From assembly GCA_009360345.1 (NCBI GenBank), contig SPDP01000001.1, forward strand, positions 62,001 through 126,000: a stretch of 64,000 bases of DNA, written 5' to 3'. The notes beneath the pieces were generated by a model, which saw only the letters and a list, made by a program, of their open reading frames with translations, did no database searches and had not been told where the DNA came from. Both the position numbers and the translations under genes were made by a program. Shown here piece after piece: positions 42,928 through 51,834 of the stretch. This DNA is from Alcaligenaceae bacterium SAGV5 (GTDB lineage: Bacteria; Pseudomonadota; Gammaproteobacteria; Burkholderiales; Burkholderiaceae_B). Numbering within the stretch: the stretch's first letter is position 1; each line of letters begins with the position of its first letter.

Positions 42928-43020
42928 GAAGGGAAACCCACCCCCCATGCCCTTCGGGCGCCCCCTCAAGGGGGCGATGCGGGTGGACCGGCGGAGCCGG
43001 ATCCACCGCATCCTGGGTCT
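42928..43020 (+). repeat. Intergenic palindromic repeat, copy 9
   Basis: Full copy directly after copy 8, with an altered CATGCCCTTCGGGCG head, CCCCCTCAAGGGGG hairpin, and the GATGCGGGTGGACCGGC..GCCGGATCCACCGCATC stem, ending CCTGGGTCTAGT. It faces copy 10 tail to tail. Confidence 0.85.
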
Positions 43021-43116
43021 AGTGGGGTTGTCTTGGGTTGCGGCACCGGTGCTATCGCTGGCTGCCAGCGGTAGCAACAGTGTTTCTATCCAAGAAAACC
43101 GTACTAGACCCAGGAA
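43008..43116. repeat. Long inverted repeat joining copies 9 and 10
   Basis: Between the two facing repeats, TGGGTCTAGTGGGGTTGTCTTGG on the left pairs imperfectly with its complement on the right (ending CCAAGAAAACCGTACTAGACCCA), and the centre holds a GCTATCGCTGG/CCAGCGGTAGC hairpin. The whole 43008-43116 segment can fold as one extended hairpin between convergent nif3 and mscL. Confidence 0.7.
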
Positions 43117-43190
43117 ACCGCGGATCTGGCTTTGCCAGTCCGCCGGTTTCGCCCCCTGGGGGGCGCCCGAAGGGCGTAGGGGGGGGCTAC
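43107..43190 (-). repeat. Intergenic palindromic repeat, copy 10
   Basis: Minus-strand copy placed 9 bases beyond the mscL stop, in the direction of mscL transcription. It shows a CGCCCTTCGGGCG head like copy 9, the CCCCCTGG hairpin, and a diverged GGACTGGCAAAGCCAGATCC hairpin in which both arms changed together, keeping the pairing. Confidence 0.85.
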
Positions 43191-43198
43191 CTCTTGGC

Positions 43199-43639
43199 TT
43201 ACCTCTTCAGCAGATCGCGGATCTCACGCAACAGTTCGACGTCTTCCGGTGTCGGCGCGGGCGCGGGAGGCGGGGCTTCTTTGGTGAAGCGGGCCTGGGC
43301 GCGGTTCATGGCCTTGACCATCCAGAAGATGACGAAAGCCAGCAACACGAAGTTGATCAGAATGGTCAGGAAATTACCCCACCCGAGCAGGGTGGCGCCG
43401 GCCTTGCTGAGGGCGTCGTACGTCTGCGGGCCGGCGTAGTCGGCTGGCGCCCGGAGTACGATGAACTTGTTGCTGAAATCGACGTTGCCGCCCAGGATGA
43501 CGTTGACGATCGGCATGACGATGTCTTTGACCAGGGAGTCGACGATCTTGCCGAACGCCGCACCGATGATCACACCGACCGCGAGGTCGACGACATTGCC
43601 GCGCATCGCGAAATCGCGGAATTCCTTCATGATGCTCAT
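43199..43639 (-). CDS. mscL: Large-conductance mechanosensitive channel MscL
   Basis: 146 residues, homopentameric inner-membrane channel that opens under osmotic downshock. N-terminal [42 protein letters not shown] is the pore helix TM1; TM2 is [26 protein letters not shown]; a cytoplasmic helix ends the chain. It is divergent from petA and convergent with nif3. Confidence 0.96.
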   Translation of the reverse strand: MSIMKEFRDFAMRGNVVDLAVGVIIGAAFGKIVDSLVKDIVMPIVNVILGGNVDFSNKFIVLRAPADYAGPQTYDALSKAGATLLGWGNFLTILINFVLLAFVIFWMVKAMNRAQARFTKEAPPPAPAPTPEDVELLREIRDLLKR

Positions 43640-43855
43640 GGACCACCTCCCGTTTGTTGTTGCGCGAAAGTATCCCTTATTTTTTCGCGCCGCGGGAACT
43701 TCGGCCGTAATAGTGCGATGGCGAATGTGCTACGAAGTCTGTCGGGGCCTGTAGGCATTGCGTTATACTCGAAGGTTACTATAAGGCGCCGGTCCGCCAA
43801 GAGCGCCAATCTGCTTTCAAGTGCTAAGAGAAGAAGTAATCTTGAGGGTCAATCA

Positions 43856-44464
43856 ATGAGTCAGGACAAAGTGGTAGACGCCGACCGCCGGTTTTGGGTC
43901 GGCACCACCTGTGCTGTGGGGGGAGTCGCCGCTGTAGGCGTGGCCGTTCCTTTCGTCAGCACGTTCGCCCCGTCCGAACGGGCGAAGGCGGCGGGAGCTC
44001 CGGTGGAGGTCGATATTGGAGGCATGCAGCCCGGTGAAATGCGCACCGTCGAGTGGCGCGGCAAGCCGGTCTGGATCATCCACCGCACGCCGGAACAGCT
44101 TGCCACGCTGAAGGAAGTCGACGACCAGCTCGCCGACCCCAACTCCCAGCGCAATCCCGACGAAATCACGCCCGAGTACGCGCGCAACGAGTACCGCTCG
44201 ATCAAGCCGGAGTACCTTGTCGCCGTCGGCATCTGTCCGCACCTCGGGTGCTCGCCCACCGCCCGGTTCGCCACCGGGCCCCAGCCCAGCCTGCCGGCCG
44301 ATTGGCATGGCGGCTTCCTGTGCCCCTGCCATGGCTCGACGTTCGACATGGCCGGCCGGGTGTACAAGAACAAGCCGTCGCCCGACAACCTGACGATTCC
44401 TCCCTACGAGTTCCTGTCCGATACCAAGATCGTGGTCGGTGTCGACAAGAACAACAAGGCCTGA
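43856..44464 (+). CDS. petA: Ubiquinol-cytochrome c reductase Rieske iron-sulfur subunit
   Basis: 202 residues. The N-terminal DRRFWVGTTCAVGGVAAVGVAVPFV is a twin-arginine signal anchor. The 2Fe-2S ligands are in CPHLGCSP and CPCHGSTFD. It takes electrons from ubiquinol and passes them to cytochrome c1. ATG at 43856 follows GAGGGT. A TATACT -10-like box lies at 43764-43769 in the 216-base gap from mscL, so the bc1 operon probably starts here. It is a likely Tat substrate. Confidence 0.96.
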   Translation: MSQDKVVDADRRFWVGTTCAVGGVAAVGVAVPFVSTFAPSERAKAAGAPVEVDIGGMQPGEMRTVEWRGKPVWIIHRTPEQLATLKEVDDQLADPNSQRNPDEITPEYARNEYRSIKPEYLVAVGICPHLGCSPTARFATGPQPSLPADWHGGFLCPCHGSTFDMAGRVYKNKPSPDNLTIPPYEFLSDTKIVVGVDKNNKA

Positions 44465-44592
44465 GCGTCAGTCATTCGCAGCGGGGGAGGCGATAGCCGC
44501 GTCCTCCTGTCAAACGTAGCCATAGAAACACGTCGGCGTTGCGGCACCAAGCAGTGCAGCGCCGAACCCGCCGAGCAAAAGGAGCAGCAGCC

Positions 44593-45978
44593 ATGGCTGG
44601 CGAGAAGAATGTCGAGACAACGGGCCTTCTGGGCTGGATCGACGCCCGCTTTCCGCTCACCTCGACCTGGAAAGCGCACCTGTCCGAGTACTACGCACCG
44701 AAGAATTTCAATTTCTGGTATTTCTTCGGTTCGCTGGCGCTCCTGGTGCTGGTCATCCAGATCGTGACCGGGATTTTCCTGGTCATGCACTACAAGCCCG
44801 ACGCCGAACGCGCGTTCCAGTCGGTCGAATACATCATGCGGGAAGTGCCGTGGGGCTGGCTCGTCCGCTACATGCACTCCACCGGCGCCTCGATGTTCTT
44901 CGTCGTGGTGTACCTGCACATGCTGCGCGGGCTGTTCTACGGCTCGTACCGCAAGCCGCGCGAACTGGTCTGGATCTTCGGCGTCGCGATCTTCCTGTGC
45001 CTGATGGCCGAGGCCTTCATGGGCTACCTGCTGCCCTGGGGCCAGATGTCGTACTGGGGCGCCCAGGTGATCGTGAACCTGTTCTCGGCCATCCCGTTCG
45101 TCGGCCCCGACCTGGCGATCCTGATACGGGGCGACTACGTCGTCTCCGACGCGACCCTGAACCGCTTCTTCTCGTTCCACGTCATCGCCGTACCCCTGGT
45201 GCTGCTGGGCCTGGTCGTGGCGCACGTCATCGCGCTGCACGAAGTCGGCTCCAACAATCCCGACGGCGTCGAGATCAAGGAGAAGAAGGACGCCAACGGC
45301 ATTCCGCTCGACGGCATTCCGTTCCATCCCTACTACTCCGTGCATGACCTGTTCGGCGTGGCCATCTTCCTGATGATCTTCAGCGCGATCGTGTTCTTCG
45401 CGCCGGAGATGGGCGGCTACTTCCTGGAGTACAACAACTTCATTCCGGCCGACCCGTTGAAGACCCCGCCGCACATCGCGCCGGTCTGGTACTTCACGCC
45501 GTTCTACTCGATGCTGCGTGCCTGCACCGACGACTTCACCTGGGTGCTGGCGTTCGCCGCGGTCGTGGCGGCCGCGTGGTTCCTGTTCAAGAGCCGCGTC
45601 GGCGGCGTCGCCAAGATCGCCATCACCGTGGTGCTGCTGGCGATCGCCATCCTGCTGCGCGTCTGGGACGCCAAGTTCTGGGGCGTGCTCACGATGGGCG
45701 GCGCGGTGGTCATCCTGTTCTTCCTGCCCTGGCTCGACCATTCGCCTGTCAAGTCCATCCGCTACCGTCCCGGCTGGCACAAGTGGATCTATGGCATCTT
45801 CATCGTCAACTTCCTGGTGCTGGGCTACCTGGGAACGCAAGCGCCTACCGAGGTCTTCAACCTCATTTCGCAGGTCGGTACCGTTCTCTACCTCGGCTTC
45901 TTCCTGTTGATGCCGTTCTGGAGCCGGCGCGGCACGTTCAAGCCTGTGCCCGAACGCGTCACTTTCTCCGCCCACTGA
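44593..45978 (+). CDS. petB: Cytochrome b of the bc1 complex
   Basis: 461 residues with eight or nine membrane helices. Haem-ligand histidines are in RYMHSTGASMFFVVVYLHMLRGL and FFSFHVIAVPLVLLGLVVAHVIALHEVG; the Qo-site motif appears as PPHIAPVWYF (PEWYF region). ATG at 44593 gives the MAGEKNVETTG start after AAGGAGCAG. It lies between petA and petC. Confidence 0.96.
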   Translation: MAGEKNVETTGLLGWIDARFPLTSTWKAHLSEYYAPKNFNFWYFFGSLALLVLVIQIVTGIFLVMHYKPDAERAFQSVEYIMREVPWGWLVRYMHSTGASMFFVVVYLHMLRGLFYGSYRKPRELVWIFGVAIFLCLMAEAFMGYLLPWGQMSYWGAQVIVNLFSAIPFVGPDLAILIRGDYVVSDATLNRFFSFHVIAVPLVLLGLVVAHVIALHEVGSNNPDGVEIKEKKDANGIPLDGIPFHPYYSVHDLFGVAIFLMIFSAIVFFAPEMGGYFLEYNNFIPADPLKTPPHIAPVWYFTPFYSMLRACTDDFTWVLAFAAVVAAAWFLFKSRVGGVAKIAITVVLLAIAILLRVWDAKFWGVLTMGGAVVILFFLPWLDHSPVKSIRYRPGWHKWIYGIFIVNFLVLGYLGTQAPTEVFNLISQVGTVLYLGFFLLMPFWSRRGTFKPVPERVTFSAH

Positions 45979-46034
45979 GGATGCTCACCGGGCCGGCGGC
46001 GGCTGCGCCGGCCTGACAGACTACGGATATCACG

Positions 46035-46871
46035 ATGAAGAAGCTGCTCGGTCTACTGATTCTGATGCTGGCCTGCACTGGGGTGCAGGCAGCCGAAGGC
46101 GGGTATCACCTGGAGAAGGCGCCCGCGCGCCTGAACGACCTGCCGGCCCTGCAAAACGGGGCCAAACTGTTCGTCAACTATTGCCTCAACTGCCATGCCG
46201 CTTCGTCCATGCGGTACAATCGGCTCAAGGACATCGGCCTGACCGACGAACAGATCAAGGACAACCTCCTGTTCACGGACGGCAAAGTCGGCGACATGAT
46301 GACCGTTGCCATGACCGCCAAAGAGGCGAAGGAATGGTTCGGCGCCGCGCCTCCCGACCTGTCGGTCATTGCCCGGGCGAAATCCGTCAATGCCGGACCG
46401 TCGGGCGCCGATTACCTCTACACCTACCTGCGTACGTTCTACCGCGACGATACCCGGCCCACGGGCTGGAACAACCTGGTGTTTCCCAACGTGGGCATGC
46501 CTCATGCCATGTGGGAGCGCCAGGGGCCGCGCGAACTCACCACCGTCGCCATGCACCGGGGCGAAGGCGAACACGGTTGGGAGCGTGTCACGACGGTTTA
46601 CGACGTGAACGGCGCTGCCACCGTCAAGCACGAGCCGGTTGCCGATTACCACGGCCACGAAACGATGGAAACACGTTTCGCGGCCAAGGATGCGGCCCGG
46701 GTGCAAGCGTACGACAACGACGTTGCCGATCTGGTCGCGTTCATGTCGTGGATGGCCGAGCCCGTGCAGCAACATCGCGTACGCCTGGGGGTGTGGGTGC
46801 TGATTTTCCTGGCTTTCTTCACGGTCATCACCTGGCGACTGAACGCCGTGTACTGGAAGGACGTCAAGTAG
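46035..46871 (+). CDS. petC: Cytochrome c1 of the bc1 complex
   Basis: 278 residues. The signal peptide MKKLLGLLILMLACTGVQA precedes the haem-binding CLNCHAASSMRYNRLKD. The axial methionine region lies in NVGMPHAMWERQG. The C-terminal helix LGVWVLIFLAFFTVITWRLNAVYWKDVK anchors the protein. A strong terminator follows. Confidence 0.96.
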   Translation: MKKLLGLLILMLACTGVQAAEGGYHLEKAPARLNDLPALQNGAKLFVNYCLNCHAASSMRYNRLKDIGLTDEQIKDNLLFTDGKVGDMMTVAMTAKEAKEWFGAAPPDLSVIARAKSVNAGPSGADYLYTYLRTFYRDDTRPTGWNNLVFPNVGMPHAMWERQGPRELTTVAMHRGEGEHGWERVTTVYDVNGAATVKHEPVADYHGHETMETRFAAKDAARVQAYDNDVADLVAFMSWMAEPVQQHRVRLGVWVLIFLAFFTVITWRLNAVYWKDVK

Positions 46872-46890
46872 TTCTCGAACTACCTGTCCG

Positions 46891-46931
46891 GGGCCAGCAT
46901 CCTTTTGGATGGCTGGCCCTTTAACGTTTTT
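46891..46931 (+). terminator. Terminator of the petABC operon
   Basis: A GGGCCAGCATCC stem pairs with GGATGGCTGGCCC (one bulged base) around a TTTT loop and is followed by TTTAACGTTTTT. It lies 19 bases after petC and 25 bases before sspA; some read-through into sspA is possible. Confidence 0.8.
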
Positions 46932-46955
46932 ACATACTCTCTCGGAGGCCCCGTC

Positions 46956-47567
46956 ATGATGGTGCTTTACTCCGGAACCACGTGTCCGTTTTCCCAACGC
47001 TGCCGTTTCGTGTTGTTCGAAAAGGGCATGGATTTCGAAATCCGCGATGTCGACCTCTACAACAAGCCCGAGGACATCGCCGTCATGAACCCGTACGGCC
47101 AGGTGCCCATCCTGGTCGAGCGCGATCTGGTGCTGTACGAGTCGAACATCATCAACGAGTACATCGACGAGCGTTTTCCGCATCCGCAACTGATGCCCGC
47201 CGATCCGGTGATGCGCGCCCGCGCGCGGCTGTTCCTGTTCAATTTCGAGAAGGAACTGTTCGTGCACGTCGGCACGCTGGAAGCACGGGAAAGCCGCGCC
47301 GACGAGAAGGCGCTCGACCAGGCGCGCCAGCAGATCCGCGACCGGCTTTCGCAGCTCGCGCCTATCTTCCTGAAAAACAAGTTTATGCTTGGCGAAGAGT
47401 TCTCGATGCTGGACGTGGCGATCGCGCCGCTGCTCTGGCGCCTGGACCACTATGGCATCGAGCTGCCGAAGAACGCCGCGCCCCTGCAGAAGTATGCCGA
47501 ACGCATCTTCTCGCGGCCGGCGTACATCGAGGCGCTGACGCCGTCCGAAAAGGTCATGCGTCGCTGA
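46956..47567 (+). CDS. sspA: Stringent starvation protein A
   Basis: 203 residues with glutathione S-transferase fold: thioredoxin-like N-terminal half (MVLYSGTTCPFSQRCRFVLFEKGMDFEIRDVDL) and helical C-terminal half. SspA binds RNA polymerase and modulates transcription in stationary phase and stress. GGAGG lies 7 bases before the ATG. petABC - sspAB is a conserved order in related bacteria. Confidence 0.95.
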   Translation: MMVLYSGTTCPFSQRCRFVLFEKGMDFEIRDVDLYNKPEDIAVMNPYGQVPILVERDLVLYESNIINEYIDERFPHPQLMPADPVMRARARLFLFNFEKELFVHVGTLEARESRADEKALDQARQQIRDRLSQLAPIFLKNKFMLGEEFSMLDVAIAPLLWRLDHYGIELPKNAAPLQKYAERIFSRPAYIEALTPSEKVMRR

Positions 47568-47619
47568 TGCGGGGCGCACGGATCACCAGCCGGCATCGCG
47601 CGGCGCCAAGGGTGCAACC

Positions 47620-48147
47620 ATGAGCGAAATCTCCACCAAGCCGTACCTGATCCGTGCCCTGCACGAGTGGTGCACCGACAACGGTTATACGCCCCACATC
47701 GCCGTGACGGTGGACGAGCGGGTGGTGGTGCCGCGCGAGCACGTCACGAACGGCGAAATCGTCCTGAACGTCGGTCGGCTGGCCACCCACAAGCTGCAAC
47801 TGGGGAACGAGTTCATCGAGTTCCAGGCGCGCTTCGGCGGCGTGGCGCGGCAGATTTCCGTTCCCATGGATGCGGTCACGGCCATCTATGCGCGCGAAAC
47901 CGGACATGGCATGGCCTTCGAGGCGGGGCCACCCGCCTTGTCGGACGCGGGCGTCGCGCCCGACAGCCCGGTGGTCGACGACGCGGCCACCGTCGAACCG
48001 CAAGAGAACGTTTCGGCAATCCGTCCGCAATTGTCCGCCGTGCCGGCGGGCGATGCGCCTGCCGTCGACGGCAAGCCCGACGATACGGATCCCGCCCCGC
48101 CGGGCGGTCCGGACCGCGGCCGGCCGAAGCTGACCATCATCAAGTAA
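47620..48147 (+). CDS. sspB: ClpXP specificity protein SspB
   Basis: 175 residues. The N-terminal domain (TKPYLIRALHEWCTDNGYTPHIAVTV..IVLNVGRLATHKLQLGNEFIEFQARFGG) binds ssrA-tagged proteins. A flexible acidic/Pro-rich linker leads to the C-terminal RGRPKLTIIK, the conserved peptide that docks on ClpX. It follows sspA by 52 bases. Confidence 0.95.
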   Translation: MSEISTKPYLIRALHEWCTDNGYTPHIAVTVDERVVVPREHVTNGEIVLNVGRLATHKLQLGNEFIEFQARFGGVARQISVPMDAVTAIYARETGHGMAFEAGPPALSDAGVAPDSPVVDDAATVEPQENVSAIRPQLSAVPAGDAPAVDGKPDDTDPAPPGGPDRGRPKLTIIK

Positions 48148-48161
48148 GTCGTTTTCACCGC

Positions 48162-48183
48162 CGACGGGGCTCGCGCCCCGTCG
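48162..48183 (+). terminator. Hairpin after sspB
   Basis: A perfect 9-bp stem CGACGGGGC/GCCCCGTCG with a TCGC loop lies 14 bases after the sspB stop. There is no T-run, so termination efficiency is uncertain. Confidence 0.5.
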
Positions 48184-48278
48184 CGCTTCCCCGCTCCACG
48201 CGACGCATAACCAAACTCGGAAACATTCGTTAGCGGCCGCCGCGCCGATCGTTATTCTGGTTCTCTTTCCCGAGACGA

Positions 48279-49202
48279 ATGACGATGAACGCATTGCTCA
48301 AGCCGCAACATCGGCCCGCGGATACCGAGCTGCACCAGCCCCGCATTCTTGACCCCGAGCTCTATCGCTACGACGAAGCGAGCCTGGGGGAGATCCGCAT
48401 CCAGCCTTATTCCCCCATCGTGGGGGGCGTGGTCCGAGGCTTCCGCTTCCAGCCGGATGTCCGCACGCCCGACGAGGTCCAGGCCTTCCTGTACCGTTCC
48501 CTGCTGGAATACGGTTTCCTGTCCTTCGAGCCGGGCTCGGTCGCGGCTGGCGATTTCGAGCCGTTCGCCGCGCTGTTCGGCGCGCCCCGGTTCGCCGGCA
48601 ATCCCCAGGCGCCGCGCGTGGGGGGCGAGGCCAACGCCATCGATTCGGCGCGCAAGAAAACGCGCACCAACTACATCTGGCATATCGACCAGGCCTATCG
48701 AGAGCACCCGCAGAAATTCACCGCCTTGTACGCCGTAGAGGCGCCCCGGCACGGCGGCGGGACCTTGTTTTCGAACGCGACGGCGGCCTACCGGCTGCTC
48801 GATCCCCGGTTCGCGGCCTACCTGGATACCCTGACCATCCTGCACAACGCCGACCAGATGGGGCTGGTGTCGATGTCCTATGCGGATCCGGAGCGCCTGG
48901 CGCAGGCACGGCTCGATACGCCGCCGCTGGAAGTGCCGCTGGTGCGGGTACACCCCGAAACCGGCGCCCGCCAGCTTTTTGCCTGCGAACTCTACGCGCA
49001 GCGGGTGCTGGGCGTGCCCCGGCTGGTCAGCGACCATCTGCTGGGCATCGTGTTCGAGTTCATCAAATCGCCCGAGGTCTGCACCGAGTATCGGTGGGAA
49101 ACCGGCGCGGCGCTGATCTGGGACAACCGCATCGTCCAGCATCGGGGCATTTTCAACTACGCGGGACAAGGCCGCGTGCTGCATCGCGCGGTGCTGGATT
49201 GA
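48279..49202 (+). CDS. TauD/TfdA-family 2-oxoglutarate dioxygenase
   Basis: 307 residues of the non-haem Fe(II)/2-oxoglutarate dioxygenase fold. The Fe ligands are H and D in IWHIDQAYR, and the distal His is in NRIVQHRGIFNY, whose Arg can bind 2-oxoglutarate. TauD releases sulfite from taurine and TfdA attacks 2,4-D; this protein matches neither closely enough to name a substrate. It is the first gene of a tightly packed operon with an ABC transporter, an MFS exporter and a sulfurtransferase. ATG at 48279 or 48285. Confidence 0.83.
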   Translation: MTMNALLKPQHRPADTELHQPRILDPELYRYDEASLGEIRIQPYSPIVGGVVRGFRFQPDVRTPDEVQAFLYRSLLEYGFLSFEPGSVAAGDFEPFAALFGAPRFAGNPQAPRVGGEANAIDSARKKTRTNYIWHIDQAYREHPQKFTALYAVEAPRHGGGTLFSNATAAYRLLDPRFAAYLDTLTILHNADQMGLVSMSYADPERLAQARLDTPPLEVPLVRVHPETGARQLFACELYAQRVLGVPRLVSDHLLGIVFEFIKSPEVCTEYRWETGAALIWDNRIVQHRGIFNYAGQGRVLHRAVLD

Positions 49203-49207
49203 ACAAG

Positions 49208-50242
49208 ATGAGCAACATGAAAAAGCTGTTCCGGAAAATCGGCGTTGCACTTGCCGTGGGGCTGGCGGTGAATGCCGCGGCATCTGTCGCCCAGGCGGCC
49301 GAACCGCTGCCCAAGCTGGCGGTCACGGTGTTCTCGCCGCCCTCGCAAAGCATATGGATTCCGGTGCTGATCCAGCGGCTGGGGCTGGACCGCAAGCACG
49401 GGTTCGAACTGACCGTGACACCCAAGCCTTCCAATGTGGCCTACACGGATTTCGCCACCGGCAGGGACCCGGTCTGCTTCTGCGCGGCGATCGCCGCCGT
49501 CAGCCGCTTCAAGCAGCAAGGCGCCGATTTCACCTTGCTGTGGAACATCTTCAACTTCGAGTCCGACATCGTCATCCGCGATCCGGGGATCACGGACATC
49601 CGGCAACTCCAGGGCAAGGTGGTGCAGACCGACACCATCACGGGGAGCTGGGCGCTGTCCAGGTGGTTCCTGCAGGCCCGCGGCGTGGACCTGGGCAAGG
49701 TCACGATCAAGTCATCGAGCGCGCGCGGCGCGGCCGGCCTGGCCGAGTTGCAGCTCGGGCGCATCGACGCGCTGCTGGTCAATCCCACCGAGGGCGCCGC
49801 CGCGGTTGCCCAGGGCAAGGGGGCGCTGCATTCGCTGCCGGTGTTCGACCAGGCTGTCTGGCAGAAGGCCTCGGGCACGGACTTCGTCCCGTCCATCACG
49901 TTGGGGGTCGCCTCGCCGTGGATCGCCCAGGCATCCAACCAGGCCCTGATACGAAAGTTCTACGCGGCCAACAAGGAAGCGGCCGACTTCATCCGGCAGA
50001 AGCCGGCCGAGGCCGCCCGCCTGGTGTCCAAGGATGCCCAGGTCGAGGTGCAGGCGCTGCAAGGCGTGCTGGAGCGTTATCGCGACCTGACCCGCATCGA
50101 GCCCCTGCGCCGTCACATCAAGACGGTGGCGCTGCTGACGCAGAAGCTGCTGCCCGAGGGCGGCCAGTTGCCACGCCCGCTGACGGATGCCGAGCTCGAT
50201 TCGCTGGTCTCGGCCTTCGACGTGGAAGGCAGGAATGAGTAG
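49208..50242 (+). CDS. NitT/TauT/SsuA-type ABC substrate-binding protein
   Basis: 344 residues, NMT1/SsuA-like fold. The signal peptide ends near residue 31 (AASVAQA). Core: LAVTVFSPPSQSIWIPVLIQRLGLDRKHGFELTVTPKPSNVAYTDFATGRDPVCFCAAIAAVSRFKQQGADFTLLW; the CFC pair is unusual. Such receptors bind sulfonates, nitrate, pyrimidines or similar. Translationally coupled to the permease: the two genes overlap by eight bases. Confidence 0.88.
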   Translation: MSNMKKLFRKIGVALAVGLAVNAAASVAQAAEPLPKLAVTVFSPPSQSIWIPVLIQRLGLDRKHGFELTVTPKPSNVAYTDFATGRDPVCFCAAIAAVSRFKQQGADFTLLWNIFNFESDIVIRDPGITDIRQLQGKVVQTDTITGSWALSRWFLQARGVDLGKVTIKSSSARGAAGLAELQLGRIDALLVNPTEGAAAVAQGKGALHSLPVFDQAVWQKASGTDFVPSITLGVASPWIAQASNQALIRKFYAANKEAADFIRQKPAEAARLVSKDAQVEVQALQGVLERYRDLTRIEPLRRHIKTVALLTQKLLPEGGQLPRPLTDAELDSLVSAFDVEGRNE

Positions 50243-51059
50243 CCTCGCGGATCACCACGAGCCGGCGCGGCGGCGCGGCGCGGGGCTGCCGTCCTGGCCG
50301 TCCGTGCCGTGGGAGGGGGCGCTTGCCATTGCGCTGATGCTGGGGGCGTGGGAGTGGGCGTCGCATCATTCGACTCCCATGTTTTTCCCCTCGCTGTCGC
50401 AGATCGCGGCCACCGCGGGCGACCTGCTGGCCTCGCCGGAAGGATGGTCCGCCCTCGCCATCACGTATGGACGTATCTGGGCGTACCTGCTGGCGTCGTT
50501 CCTGGTGTCGTCCCTGCTCGGGGCGGCCGTGGCCGGCAACGTCCATGTCGAGCGTTTCCTGGTGCCGCTGGTCGAACTCAAGCAGGGCATCCCTTCCCTG
50601 TGCTGGGTCATCTTCGCCATCCTCTGGTTCCGCGATGCCGAGGCGCGCATCGCTTTCGTGGTGGTCACCTCGGCGCTGCCCGCGTTCTTCTACCAGGCCC
50701 GCGACGCCTTGCGCGGCATCCCGCGCGACTGGGTGGATCTGGTGCAGTCCATGCGGCCGACGCCGTGGCAGCGGGCCCGCATCCTGTGGTGGCCGGCGGT
50801 CCTGCCGTCGTTGCTGACGGTCTGGCGTATCAACATCGGCAATGCCACCCGCGTCACCATCATGGCCGAGCTGCTGGGCGGGATCACCGGCGTCGGCCAC
50901 CAACTGCGCGTATCGCAGGAGATGTTCCGCATGGATCAGACCATCGTCTGGACGGCCGTGCTGGTGGTTTTCGTCATTCTGAGCAATCAGGTGCTGAGCG
51001 GCTTCGAACGGCGGTTCCTGTCGTATCGCGGCCATGACGGAGTGCGCGGCCATGCCTGA
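50235..51059 (+). CDS. ABC transporter permease, SsuC/TauC type
   Basis: 274 residues with about six membrane segments. The BPD_transp_1 EAA-like loop is present as ARDALRGIPRDWVDLVQSMRPTPWQRARILWWPAVLPSLLTVWRINIGNATRVTIMAELLGG. It overlaps both neighbours, so it is produced together with its receptor and ATPase. Confidence 0.9.
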   Translation: MSSLADHHEPARRRGAGLPSWPSVPWEGALAIALMLGAWEWASHHSTPMFFPSLSQIAATAGDLLASPEGWSALAITYGRIWAYLLASFLVSSLLGAAVAGNVHVERFLVPLVELKQGIPSLCWVIFAILWFRDAEARIAFVVVTSALPAFFYQARDALRGIPRDWVDLVQSMRPTPWQRARILWWPAVLPSLLTVWRINIGNATRVTIMAELLGGITGVGHQLRVSQEMFRMDQTIVWTAVLVVFVILSNQVLSGFERRFLSYRGHDGVRGHA

Positions 51060-51834
51060 GACCATCGCGTTCGTCCAGGTCGAGAAACGATTCGGCAAGA
51101 GCCGTCCGCCAGCCATCGCCGGGCTGAGCTTTTCCATTGCCGCCGGCGAGCATGTCTGCATCGTCGGCCGCACGGGCTGCGGCAAGTCGACGGCGGTCAA
51201 TCTGATCCTCGGCCTGACAGAGGCGTCTGGCGGTCGCGTGCGGGTGTTGGGCGTCGATCCCCTGCGCGACTTCAATCGCCTGCGCGGCCGCATAGGCTGC
51301 GTATTCCAGACCGATCGCCTGCTGCCATGGCGCACCGCGCTCGAGAATGTGCTCGTGCCGCTCGAAATCCTGCGCACGCGTTCGCCGGGCACCGAGGCGC
51401 AGGCCGTCGGGCTGTTGCACAAGGTCGGCCTGGCCGGGCACGAGCATGCGTATCCCCAGCAGTTGTCGGGCGGCATGCGCCAGCGGGTGGCGCTGGCGCG
51501 GGCGCTGATCACCCGGCCCGAGGTCATGATCGCCGACGAGGCTTTCGGCGCGCTGGACGAAGTCACCGCCGCCGCGCTGCGCGCCGATTTCCAGCGCATC
51601 GCCAAGGCGCATGGCCAGACGGTCCTGCAGATCACGCATTCGCTGGAGGAGGCGCTGTCCATGGCCGATCGTGTCCTGGTCTTCGACCGGCCGGGGCGGG
51701 TGGCGGGCGAGTTCCTGCGCGCGCAATGGGAGACGCCGGCCCAGCGGCAAGCGGTCCGGCAGTCGCTGCGAGGCCTGATCGCGGGCGATGCGGAGGCGGA
51801 TGCCGGCGTGGCCGGCGTGCGCCGGGTGGCCTGA
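51052..51834 (+). CDS. ABC transporter ATPase, SsuB/TauB type
   Basis: 260 residues. Walker A GRTGCGKSTAVNLILG, Q-loop in GCVFQTDRLLPWRTALENVLVPLE (typical SsuB/TauB 'LPW' motif), signature LSGGMRQRVALARALI, Walker B VMIADEAFGALD and H-loop QITHSLEEAL. ATG at 51052 follows GGAG; an ATG at 51034 in frame is possible. Confidence 0.92.
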   Translation: MPETIAFVQVEKRFGKSRPPAIAGLSFSIAAGEHVCIVGRTGCGKSTAVNLILGLTEASGGRVRVLGVDPLRDFNRLRGRIGCVFQTDRLLPWRTALENVLVPLEILRTRSPGTEAQAVGLLHKVGLAGHEHAYPQQLSGGMRQRVALARALITRPEVMIADEAFGALDEVTAAALRADFQRIAKAHGQTVLQITHSLEEALSMADRVLVFDRPGRVAGEFLRAQWETPAQRQAVRQSLRGLIAGDAEADAGVAGVRRVA

